Shown piece by piece: positions 1-5,101 of a DNA stretch of 5,173 nucleotides. Location of the stretch: positions 1-5,173 of the forward strand of contig CALQBR020000128.1 of assembly GCA_943328865.2 (NCBI GenBank), in the 5' to 3' direction. Every line of letters starts with the position of its first letter. Positions within the stretch are counted from its first letter, which is position 1. The notes under the pieces are model-generated. The model saw only the letters and a program-made list of their open reading frames with translations. It was not told the DNA's origin and did not search any database. The position numbers and the translations under genes were made by a program. The DNA is from Sphingobacterium thalpophilum (lineage in GTDB: Bacteria; Bacteroidota; Bacteroidia; Flavobacteriales; Flavobacteriaceae).

Positions 1-614
1 TCTTCGATTAATTTCTCTAAGTACATGCCATCATTTCCAAAAGCAGCAGCAGATTCCTGACGTGCGCTTTCCCAAGATTTCAATAAATCTTCTTCTTTCC
101 AAACGGCACGCATTCCTTTACCACCACCTCCAGCAGTTGCTTTTAGCATTACAGGATAACCAAATTCTTTTGCAATGGAAGCAGCTTGTTCATAAGATTC
201 CAAAATTCCAACAGACCCTGGCACACAAGGTACTCCTGCTTCTATCATTGTTGATTTAGCGGAAGCTTTATCTCCCATTCTATCAATCATCTCAGGGGAA
301 GCGCCGATAAATTTAATACCATGCTCTTGACAGATTTTAGAAAACTTAGCATTTTCTGACAAGAAACCATACCCTGGATGAATTGCATCTGCATTAGTAA
401 TTTCAGCAGCAGCAATAATATTGGACATCTTTAAATAGGAAAGATTACTCGGAGGTGGTCCAATACAAACCGCCTCATCAGCAAACTTCACATGAAGACT
501 CTCTGCGTCGGCAGTAGAATAAACGGCAACTGTTTTGATTCCCATTTCCCTACAAGTCCTAATGACACGAAGTGCGATCTCTCCTCTATTTGCAATTAAT
601 ATTTTTTTGAACAT
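1..614 (-). CDS. accC: Biotin carboxylase subunit of acetyl-CoA carboxylase, N-terminal part (cut by left edge)
   Basis: AccC carboxylates the biotin on the carrier protein BCCP with ATP and bicarbonate, the first half-reaction of cytosolic acetyl-CoA carboxylase. About 204 of the roughly 450 residues usual for the family are visible. The protein starts [19 protein letters not shown], the classic N-terminus of the biotin carboxylase fold. [10 protein letters not shown] lies near residues 79-88. MGDK, with the ATP-site lysine around 116, comes next. The ATP-grasp glycine loop, with GGGGKGM near 162-168, follows a lysine at about 158. The frame is open to the window edge (last complete codon at 3-5). 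The ATG at 612-614 directly precedes the conserved N-terminus, so this start is firm. It lies 88 bp downstream of accB on the same strand and is probably the last or a late gene of a fabH-accB-accC unit. Pyruvate or propionyl-CoA carboxylases share this domain, but the adjacent accB and fabH favour the fatty acid enzyme. Confidence 0.95.
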   Translation of the reverse strand, partial: MFKKILIANRGEIALRVIRTCREMGIKTVAVYSTADAESLHVKFADEAVCIGPPPSNLSYLKMSNIIAAAEITNADAIHPGYGFLSENAKFSKICQEHGIKFIGASPEMIDRMGDKASAKSTMIEAGVPCVPGSVGILESYEQAASIAKEFGYPVMLKATAGGGGKGMRAVWKEEDLLKSWESARQESAAAFGNDGMYLEKLIE

Positions 615-702
615 CTAAATTGATTGTTAGTTGTTAGTTGATAATTATAAATCTATTTGAAACGATGATAGCAAAACAACCACCATTAAGCCTTCATAAT
701 TA
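615..702 (-). promoter_or_regulatory. accB-accC intergenic leader with weak candidate promoter
   Basis: This 88-bp gap is long for an operon with a 22-bp gap just upstream. Read on the minus strand, TAGATTTA (648-655) matches the Bacteroidetes -7 element TAnnTTTG at all but the last fixed base. A TTTG lies 16 bp upstream of it (672-675), roughly where a -33 element would sit. Between this and the accC start is an A/C-rich leader carrying the heptamer CTAACAA twice in tandem. A start about 35 nt before the accC ATG would fit. Such matches arise easily by chance in AT-rich DNA, so an internal accC promoter is only a possibility. Confidence 0.25.
624..640. repeat. Short tandem heptamer TTGTTAG, about 2.4 copies
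   Basis: On the plus strand TTGTTAG occurs at 624-630 and 631-637, followed by a partial TTG at 638-640. It sits in the accC leader, ending about 10 bp before the ATG. It gives an unstructured C/A-rich 5' UTR on the accC strand. This is probably a simple slippage product. Confidence 0.6.
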
Positions 703-1182
703 TTAAGATGGGTCTACTAAAAATAATGGTTGATCAAATTCAACTGGTGACATATCGTCAACAAGGATTTTTACGATTTTACCAGAAACTTCTGATTCAA
801 TCTCATTAAATAATTTCATTGCCTCAATTACACAAAGCACATCTCCTTTTCCGATAGTGCTTCCAACTTCAACAAAAACTGCTTTGTCTGGAGATGGTTT
901 TCTATAGAAAGTTCCAATAATTGGAGATTTTATAGTAATGTATTTAGCATTTTCATCAACTGGTGCTGCGGCAATCACTGGCGCCGAGGCAATCACTGGT
1001 GCAGCAGGTGCTTGCGGCAAAGCCTGCGCTACAGGTGCTTGTTGTACATAAGTAATCTCTTGGCTATTGCCTTCTAATGTTGTTCTAATGGTGATTTTCA
1101 CATCATCCATTTCAAGTTTTACTTCTGCAACTCCTGAATTAGAAACAAATTTAATTAAGTTTTGAATTTCTTTTAAATCCAT
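703..1182 (-). CDS. accB: Biotin carboxyl carrier protein of acetyl-CoA carboxylase (BCCP)
   Basis: BCCP carries biotin between biotin carboxylase and the carboxyltransferase of acetyl-CoA carboxylase. The 159-residue length is normal. Residues 1-35 form the N-terminal segment ([20 protein letters not shown]) typical of AccB. Residues 48-75 are an Ala/Pro/Val/Gln-rich flexible linker. Residues 80-158 are the biotinyl domain, with [14 protein letters not shown] near 86-99 (FYRKPSP corresponds to the FYR.PSP motif of bacterial BCCPs). The biotinylation site [10 protein letters not shown] puts the modified lysine at about residue 123. The C-terminus, [12 protein letters not shown], is complete. 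The start is the ATG at 1180-1182, 22 bp after fabH stops, and its A/C-rich upstream stretch has no Shine-Dalgarno sequence, which is usual in this phylum. Close spacing suggests co-transcription with fabH and then accC. The full AccB N-terminus and the following accC argue against a decarboxylase or pyruvate carboxylase carrier. Confidence 0.97.
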   Translation of the reverse strand: MDLKEIQNLIKFVSNSGVAEVKLEMDDVKITIRTTLEGNSQEITYVQQAPVAQALPQAPAAPVIASAPVIAAAPVDENAKYITIKSPIIGTFYRKPSPDKAVFVEVGSTIGKGDVLCVIEAMKLFNEIESEVSGKIVKILVDDMSPVEFDQPLFLVDPS

Positions 1183-1204
1183 AATGTTTTGTGTTTGGGT
1201 TAAT

Positions 1205-2203
1205 TTATTGTTTGTTGTAAGCCCATTTCAGGTATATAGATCCCCATGTGAATCCTCCTCCAAAGGCAGCAAAGATTAATTTATCTCCTTTTTTTAATTT
1301 CTTCTCAAAATCGAAAAGCAACAACGGCAATGTAGCAGAAGTTGTGTTTCCATATTTTTCAATATTCATCAATACTTTAGAATCGTCCAATTCCATTCTA
1401 CCAGCAGTTGCATCGAGAATTCTCTTATTGGCTTGATGCGCCACTAACCAATTGACATCGTCTTTAGTCAGCTTGTTACGATGCATAATTTCTTCACTAA
1501 CATCAGACATTCCCTTAACGGCATATTTAAAAACCGTAGTTCCATCCTGATATACATAATGTTTGTTGTTTTCTACCGTTTCTTTTGAGGTAGGAAGGAT
1601 AGAACCACCCGCTTCAATTTTTAAATAATCTCTTCCAATACCATCAGATCTTAAGAATTCATCCTGAAACCCTAATCCTTCATAATTAGGTTCAAACAAC
1701 ACCGCCCCTGCACCATCACCAAAGATAATACAAGTGGCTCGATCTGTATAGTCAATAATAGAAGACATTTTATCGGCTCCAATCAAAAGTATTTTCTTAT
1801 ACCTTCCAGACTCAATATAGGCTGAAGCGGTTGACATACCGTATAAGAAACTAGAACAAGCAGCCTGTAAATCGTAGGCAAAAGCATTAACTGCACCAAT
1901 TTGTGTCGCTACATAAACACCTGTTGCAGCAACTGGCATATCTGGCGTTGTAGTAGCCATCAATACCAAATCGATTTCTGAAGGATCAATGTTGCCTTTT
2001 TTCAATAAATCTTGTGCGGCTTTTATAGCAAGGTAAGAAGTACCTTTACCTTCTTCTTTAAGAATTCTTCTTTCTTTGATACCAGTTCGAGAAGTAATCC
2101 ATTCGTCATTGGTATCTACCATAGTTTCCAAGACTTTGTTTGAAAGTACATACTCAGGTACATAACCTCCAACGGCAGTGATTGCGGCAGTGATTTTATT
2201 CAT
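1205..2203 (-). CDS. fabH: Beta-ketoacyl-ACP synthase III (FabH)
   Basis: FabH starts type II fatty acid synthesis by condensing an acyl-CoA primer with malonyl-ACP in the cytosol. The 332-residue product has the normal length and the thiolase fold. The catalytic triad is readable: Cys116 in DLQAACSSF, His256 in WLVAHQAN and Asn286 in [11 protein letters not shown]. Other family marks are [10 protein letters not shown] near 33-42 (CoA-site Trp and Arg), [10 protein letters not shown] near 161-170, and the C-terminal FGGGFTWGS near 314-322. The ATG at 2201-2203 gives the standard N-terminus ([17 protein letters not shown]), and no better start exists upstream. It lies 22 bp before accB, so the chain initiator and the malonyl-CoA carrier are probably co-expressed. 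A terminator separates it from rpmF upstream, so it likely has its own promoter. Primer preference (acetyl or branched acyl-CoA) cannot be read from sequence alone; branched primers would suit this phylum, whose lipids are rich in iso fatty acids. Confidence 0.97.
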   Translation of the reverse strand: MNKITAAITAVGGYVPEYVLSNKVLETMVDTNDEWITSRTGIKERRILKEEGKGTSYLAIKAAQDLLKKGNIDPSEIDLVLMATTTPDMPVAATGVYVATQIGAVNAFAYDLQAACSSFLYGMSTASAYIESGRYKKILLIGADKMSSIIDYTDRATCIIFGDGAGAVLFEPNYEGLGFQDEFLRSDGIGRDYLKIEAGGSILPTSKETVENNKHYVYQDGTTVFKYAVKGMSDVSEEIMHRNKLTKDDVNWLVAHQANKRILDATAGRMELDDSKVLMNIEKYGNTTSATLPLLLFDFEKKLKKGDKLIFAAFGGGFTWGSIYLKWAYNKQ

Positions 2204-2319
2204 AGGGGGCTTTTTTTATTATCTTTCCTACATTACTGGCGAAAAGCGGTTTAAATTACAAAAAAAAATCTAAACCTTACTGTTTTTAAAGCGCTAATTT
2301 GCACTTAGTTGTAACCAAC
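2204..2319 (-). promoter_or_regulatory. fabH upstream region with only weak promoter candidates
   Basis: The stretch between the rpmF terminator and fabH should contain the promoter of fabH-accB-accC. On the minus strand TAGATTTT (2265-2272) matches the -7 consensus TAnnTTTG except at the last base and runs into a nine-T tract. A second option is TTTG at the end of that tract followed, 23 bp on, by TAATGTAG, a poorer match. Nearer the start codon the leader has seven A and then GCCCCCT immediately before ATG. I cannot choose between the candidates. No operator-like inverted repeat stands out. Confidence 0.3.
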
Positions 2320-2347
2320 AAAAAAAACTCTCACGTGGTGAGAGTTT
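2320..2347 (-). terminator. Intrinsic terminator after rpmF
   Basis: There is a perfect 10-bp inverted repeat, AAACTCTCAC (2325-2334) and GTGAGAGTTT (2338-2347), with a 3-nt loop. On the minus strand the second arm ends in T and runs on into more T, giving eight consecutive T (2327 down to 2320). This is a textbook intrinsic terminator for transcription leaving rpmF, whose stop is 22 bp upstream. It separates the DUF177-rpmF unit from fabH. The plus-strand side has no comparable T run, so it appears directional. Confidence 0.88.
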
Positions 2348-2369
2348 ATACTTTTATTGTAATAATAGA

Positions 2370-2564
2370 CTATGCAACAGCAACCTGTTTGTCAATAACA
2401 ACTTGTCCTCTGTAGTACATTTTACCTTCATGCCAGTAAGCTCTGTGGTATAAATGTGCTTCTCCAGTGATAGGACATGTTGCGATTTGAGCAACCGTAG
2501 CTTTATAATGCGTTCTTCTCTTGTCTCTTCTTGTTTTCGAGATTTTTCTCTTTGGATGTGCCAT
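2370..2564 (-). CDS. rpmF: 50S ribosomal protein bL32
   Basis: bL32 is a small basic protein of the large ribosomal subunit. The 64-residue product has the family N-terminus, [21 protein letters not shown], rich in Lys and Arg for 23S rRNA contact, then the conserved core [20 protein letters not shown] and GMYYRGQ-like end [10 protein letters not shown]. Many bL32 proteins carry a four-cysteine zinc ribbon. Here only Cys30 remains, the second position of the first pair is Thr33, and the second pair is absent, so it is best read as a zinc-independent (C-minus) form. The start is the ATG at 2562-2564, which lies 9 bp after the DUF177 stop. DUF177-rpmF is a widely conserved pair, and the strong terminator just downstream makes rpmF the last gene of that unit. 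Its expression most likely comes from the promoter upstream of the DUF177 gene. Confidence 0.97.
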   Translation of the reverse strand: MAHPKRKISKTRRDKRRTHYKATVAQIATCPITGEAHLYHRAYWHEGKMYYRGQVVIDKQVAVA

Positions 2565-2573
2565 TTTACTATA

Positions 2574-3119
2574 TTATTTATCCGTTAATAGTTGTTTTAA
2601 TTTGTCCCAACGCGGGTCAATATTTTCTGCTGCTTTATTCTTTTCTTCTTGTACTTCTTCGACTCTTAATTCATTGAGCTTTTGAAGGCTTTCGGTATTC
2701 AATGTACCATCTTTTACTCCTGGATGAACTCTTCTTAAAGGGATTGACAAAACAATCATCTCATAAATAAATTGTGAAATGTTTATTTGATGCTCCCCAT
2801 GAGGCAAAATCAACAATTCATCATTATCATCATTGTAAGCTTCTCCAAATTGAACAAGGAGCCTGCCTTTTCCTTTAATTGGTAAATCAAACATTTCGTT
2901 GGTCAGGTCACAAGGCACATAAACTGTCCCGTTGTGCTTGATATTCAACTCTAGCATGGTGTTTTTTTTCTCAAAAACAACACTTACTTTGATTGTTGCA
3001 CTTTCAAAATCATCATAATCAAAGCTATCAAAGAACGCTTTATTTATTTGATACTCAAACTGGTGTTTTCCTAACTTTAATCCTGCAAAAGGGATTAAAA
3101 ATTCATTTAACTGTTTCAT
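2574..3119 (-). CDS. DUF177 / YceD-family protein, linked to 23S rRNA and the large subunit
   Basis: The 181-residue cytosolic protein has no signal peptide or membrane segment. It is assigned to DUF177 (YceD-like) from its place directly before rpmF and its overall pattern. The N-terminal part reads MKQLNEFLIPFAGLKLGKHQF, followed by a beta-rich central part with VPCDLTNEMFDLPI (Cys70). The C-terminus is an acidic, charged helical stretch ending in DPRWDKLKQLL (168-178), the most characteristic motif. DUF177 proteins of bacteria and plastids have been linked to 23S rRNA accumulation, and the biochemical activity is not established. The usual paired cysteines of YceD are reduced to one here. 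I chose the ATG at 3117-3119. An in-frame extension to a TTG at 3153-3155 adds 12 residues, but that TTG overlaps the predicted -7 promoter element and so would not be transcribed. The gene starts the DUF177-rpmF unit. Confidence 0.88.
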   Translation of the reverse strand: MKQLNEFLIPFAGLKLGKHQFEYQINKAFFDSFDYDDFESATIKVSVVFEKKNTMLELNIKHNGTVYVPCDLTNEMFDLPIKGKGRLLVQFGEAYNDDNDELLILPHGEHQINISQFIYEMIVLSIPLRRVHPGVKDGTLNTESLQKLNELRVEEVQEEKNKAAENIDPRWDKLKQLLTDK

Positions 3120-3135
3120 CGTAACAACAATTTGT

Positions 3136-3149
3136 CCCGAAACTTCGGG
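3136..3149 (-). promoter_or_regulatory. Hairpin in the 5' leader of the DUF177-rpmF mRNA
   Basis: CCCGAA (3136-3141) and TTCGGG (3144-3149) form an inverted repeat with 2 bp between the arms, realistically a 5-bp GC-rich stem with a 4-nt loop. It starts within a few bases of the transcription start predicted from the -7 element at 3153-3160 and ends 16 bp before the ATG. No T run follows it on the minus strand, so it is not an intrinsic terminator for pdxA. It could stabilise the mRNA 5' end or be a target for regulation. The repeat is directly visible; its function is inferred. Confidence 0.5.
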
Positions 3150-3152
3150 GTG

Positions 3153-3181
3153 CAAAGATATAAAATTATCGTAATATCAAA
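3153..3181 (-). promoter_or_regulatory. Bacteroidetes-type promoter of DUF177-rpmF
   Basis: On the minus strand TATCTTTG (3153-3160) is a perfect match to the -7 element TAnnTTTG of the Bacteroidetes primary sigma factor. A perfect TTTG -33 element (3178-3181) lies 17 bp upstream. The predicted start is near 3146-3149, giving a leader of about 30 nt before the ATG at 3119. This is the best promoter in the window and makes DUF177-rpmF a unit of its own, separate from pdxA. Confidence 0.75.
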
Positions 3182-3209
3182 AGCGTTATCAACATTTTTT
3201 TGTTTACAA

Positions 3210-4253
3210 CTACTTTTCTTTTATTCTTAAAGGCTTTTTGCTTATTTCGAGATACTCAATTCTAGAGTTGAAAATATCTAAAGCTAAAAAAACCGCTTCT
3301 TTAAAGGAATTATAATCTGCAATTCCTTTTCCTGCTATGTCATATGCCGTTCCGTGATCTGGAGAAGTTCTAATTTTGCTCAATCCCGCAGTATAATTAA
3401 CTCCTTTACCAAAAGAAAGGGTCTTAAATGGAATCAATCCTTGGTCGTGGTATGTGGCAATAACCGCATCGAATTTTTCATATTGATTGCTTCCAAAAAA
3501 ACCATCCGCCGCATAAGGTCCAAAAACCATAGTCCCTTTAGCAAATAATTTTTTAATTACTGGCTTGATCATTTCCTCATCTTCTTTTCCTATTACTCCA
3601 CCATCTCCTGCATGCGGATTAAGTCCTAAAACTGCGATTTTAGGTTTGTTAATACTAAAGTCCTGAATCAGCGATTGTTTCACTGTTTCAATTTTTCGTT
3701 TAATTAAAGCCTCTGTCAAATGAGAAGCGACTTCATTTACTGGAATATGATCCGTTAACAAGCCTACCCTCAGATTGTCTTGAACCATTAACATCAAGGC
3801 ATTTCCTTCCAATTCCTGATCCAGATAGTCCGTATGGCCAGGGAATTTAAAAGTCTCAGACTGAATATTGTATTTATTCATTGGCGCCGTAACAAGTACG
3901 TCTATAGTCCCCTCTTTTAATGCATTAGTTGCTGAAACTAACGATTTTATAGCATACGACCCAACTTTATCATCATTGACCCCAAAATTCAGATCTATCC
4001 CTTCTCTCCAAACATTCAACACATTTATCTTTCCCGGTAAAATCTGGTCTAATCGATCTATCCCATGAAGCATCGCCGTTGATTCAAAGTTCTTTTTTAC
4101 GAAAGAAAGTATTTTTACATTGGCAAAAATAACTGGTGTACAAAATTCCAACATACGAGCATCTTCAAAAGTTTTCAGCACTACTTCGCTTCCAATTCCA
4201 TTTAAATCTCCAATTGAAATCCCAACAATTATATTTTCTGCTTTTTTAACCAT
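3210..4253 (-). CDS. pdxA: 4-hydroxythreonine-4-phosphate dehydrogenase (vitamin B6 synthesis)
   Basis: PdxA oxidises 4-phosphohydroxy-L-threonine with NAD; the product decarboxylates to 3-amino-2-oxopropyl phosphate, which PdxJ uses to make pyridoxine 5'-phosphate. This is the deoxyxylulose-5-phosphate-dependent B6 route in the cytosol. The 347-residue product is close to the usual length of about 330. Divalent-metal histidines are seen at His169 (LLTDHIP), His214 (LNPHAGDGG) and His269 (ATYHDQG), each three residues beyond the E. coli positions 166, 211 and 266. FPGHTDYL (137-144) supplies the substrate-binding His-Thr pair, and SPDHGTAYDIAGKG is near 297-310. The N-terminal loop reads GDLNGIGSE where many homologues have a GxPxGIGPE form. 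The ATG at 4251-4253 is the only sensible start. The gene is divergent from riboflavin synthase across 58 bp, and 90 bp separate its stop from the DUF177 start. No clear terminator follows it. Confidence 0.96.
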   Translation of the reverse strand: MVKKAENIIVGISIGDLNGIGSEVVLKTFEDARMLEFCTPVIFANVKILSFVKKNFESTAMLHGIDRLDQILPGKINVLNVWREGIDLNFGVNDDKVGSYAIKSLVSATNALKEGTIDVLVTAPMNKYNIQSETFKFPGHTDYLDQELEGNALMLMVQDNLRVGLLTDHIPVNEVASHLTEALIKRKIETVKQSLIQDFSINKPKIAVLGLNPHAGDGGVIGKEDEEMIKPVIKKLFAKGTMVFGPYAADGFFGSNQYEKFDAVIATYHDQGLIPFKTLSFGKGVNYTAGLSKIRTSPDHGTAYDIAGKGIADYNSFKEAVFLALDIFNSRIEYLEISKKPLRIKEK

Positions 4254-4273
4254 GAGTACATGTTATTTATTGC

Positions 4274-4281
4274 TAATTTTG
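4274..4281 (+). promoter_or_regulatory. Candidate -7 promoter element for riboflavin synthase
   Basis: TAATTTTG is a perfect match to the Bacteroidetes -7 consensus TAnnTTTG. It would place the start near 4286-4288 and give a 24-27 nt A-rich leader before the ATG at 4312. No convincing TTTG sits at the -33 distance, and the match could be chance in AT-rich DNA. Its place in a 58-bp divergent gap makes it the natural candidate. Confidence 0.5.
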
Positions 4282-4286
4282 ATCTA

Positions 4287-4294
4287 CAAATTTA
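4287..4294 (-). promoter_or_regulatory. Candidate -7 promoter element for pdxA
   Basis: Read on the minus strand this is TAAATTTG, again a perfect TAnnTTTG match. It would put the pdxA start near 4280-4282, about 28 nt before the ATG at 4253. No clear -33 TTTG is present; the upstream bases fall in the first codons of the riboflavin synthase gene. It faces the plus-strand element at 4274-4281 across only 5 bp. Confidence 0.5.
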
Positions 4295-4311
4295 GTAAAA
4301 TAAAACAAGAA

Positions 4312-4899
4312 ATGTTTACAGGAATAATAGAAACACTAGGTACGATTCAAGAAATTCAAAAAGAAAAGGACAATCTTCACCTTACAATTGCATCTTCTAT
4401 AACAGAGGAACTTAAAATTGACCAAAGCGTTGCCCATAATGGGGTTTGTCTTACGGTAGTAGCAATTCATAAAAACAACTATACGGTAACCGCGATTCGA
4501 GAAACCATCGAGAAAACAAATTTAGGGGACTGGAAAGTTGGGGATTTGGTAAATTTAGAGCGTGCTATGAAACTAGGGGATCGTCTTGACGGACATATTG
4601 TTCAGGGACATGTTGACCAAACTGGGGTTTGTAAATCAATAAAAGAAGCAAATGGAAGTTGGTATTACACCTTTGAATACGATGAAAAACAAAACAACCT
4701 GACCATAGAAAAAGGATCTATCACCATAAATGGGGTTAGCCTGACTGTAGTTAATTCTTTAAAGAATGAATTTAGTGTAGCCATAATACCTTATACTTAT
4801 GAAAACACCAATTTTAAAGAGTTTAGAATTGGCTCAAAAATCAATTTAGAATTTGATGTAATAGGCAAATACGTTTCTAAATTAAATTTATATCGTTAG
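4312..4899 (+). CDS. ribE: Riboflavin synthase, alpha-type (two lumazine-binding domains)
   Basis: The enzyme converts two molecules of 6,7-dimethyl-8-ribityllumazine into riboflavin and a pyrimidinedione, the last step of vitamin B2 synthesis. It works as a cytosolic trimer. The 195-residue product has the expected two homologous beta-barrels. Domain 1 (about 1-93) starts MFTGIIETLG, has NGVCLTVV at 43-50 and ETIEKTNLG near 64-72. Domain 2 (about 94-190) begins GHIVQGHVDQTG at 94-105 and repeats the loop as INGVSLTVV (139-147). The internal duplication is clear. The ATG at 4312-4314 gives the invariant MFTG N-terminus; a longer in-frame reading from 4252 or 4120 overlaps pdxA and begins before the likely transcription start. 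No other rib gene is nearby and the 58-bp upstream gap is too short for an FMN riboswitch. The symbol is ribE or ribC depending on the naming tradition. Confidence 0.96.
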   Translation: MFTGIIETLGTIQEIQKEKDNLHLTIASSITEELKIDQSVAHNGVCLTVVAIHKNNYTVTAIRETIEKTNLGDWKVGDLVNLERAMKLGDRLDGHIVQGHVDQTGVCKSIKEANGSWYYTFEYDEKQNNLTIEKGSITINGVSLTVVNSLKNEFSVAIIPYTYENTNFKEFRIGSKINLEFDVIGKYVSKLNLYR

Positions 4900-5101
4900 A
4901 AATTAGTATACTCTTTTTACATCTTAACACGCTTTTCTAATTGAAATGAACATAAGAAGCAAAAAACCAAGTTCGATACATTAAACAATTAAAATAGCTG
5001 GCAACTCACAAAACAACCTCAACCAATCTCGATTTTAGAATTGATTTCTTAAGTAATTATAACTCATAACCGAATCCAGTAATAAAGAAAGTTTTAATCC
5101 G
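4900..5101. other. Non-coding gap between convergent genes
   Basis: This 202-bp stretch lies between the end of riboflavin synthase (plus) and the end of the right-edge gene (minus). All frames are broken by stops and I find no RNA gene. An 8-bp palindrome, AGTATACT (4905-4912), followed by CTTTTT, sits just after the riboflavin synthase stop, but with no loop it is a poor terminator. On the minus strand GAAAG and CTTTC arms flank about 14 bp around the right-edge stop codon, followed by a T-rich stretch, which is a weak terminator candidate at best. Confidence 0.6.

Larger units (their letters stand above)
4274..4294. repeat. Imperfect inverted repeat spanning the divergent promoter cores
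   Basis: TAATTTTG and CAAATTTA form 8-bp arms that match at 7 of 8 positions around the 5-bp centre ATCTA. The symmetry follows partly from having two copies of the same promoter element in opposite directions. It could also be a binding site for a dimeric regulator. Confidence 0.55.

Noticed and set aside
62..259. Plus-strand open frame of 65 codons within accC
   Set aside because: It is antisense to the clearly conserved biotin carboxylase N-terminus, and its product is low-complexity Leu/Gln-rich sequence with no domain.
703..1182. BCCP biotin site AMKLFNEIE as an unusual variant of AMKMMN
   Set aside because: The biotinylated lysine and its flanking Met are intact, and Leu-Phe after the lysine is to my knowledge common in Bacteroidetes and some other phyla.
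1248..1436. Plus-strand open frame of 62 codons within fabH
   Set aside because: It is antisense to the conserved C-terminal half of FabH, including the Asn286 region, with no recognisable product.
3136..3149. Intrinsic terminator for pdxA
   Set aside because: The stem is short, no T run follows on the minus strand, and it sits downstream of a much better promoter interpretation.
3120..3155. Extended start (TTG at 3153-3155) for the DUF177 protein
   Set aside because: The TTG lies within the predicted -7 promoter element, and the added 12 residues would encode the leader hairpin.
3354..4068. Plus-strand open frames at 3354-3548 and 3868-4068 within pdxA
   Set aside because: Both lie opposite conserved PdxA motifs and have no promoter-like upstream sequence or known domain.
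3210..4253. PdxA loop GDLNGIGSE as a sign of altered activity
   Set aside because: All three metal histidines and the substrate His-Thr pair are intact, so the loop change is more likely a lineage variant.
4120..4311. N-terminal extension of riboflavin synthase into pdxA, including an ATG at 4252 that would give a hydrophobic leader
   Set aside because: The family begins at MFTGII. The extension is antisense to pdxA, and both upstream starts precede the predicted transcription start near 4287.
4254..4311. FMN riboswitch upstream of riboflavin synthase
   Set aside because: The leader is only about 25-58 nt and has none of the multi-stem conserved structure, which needs over 100 nt.
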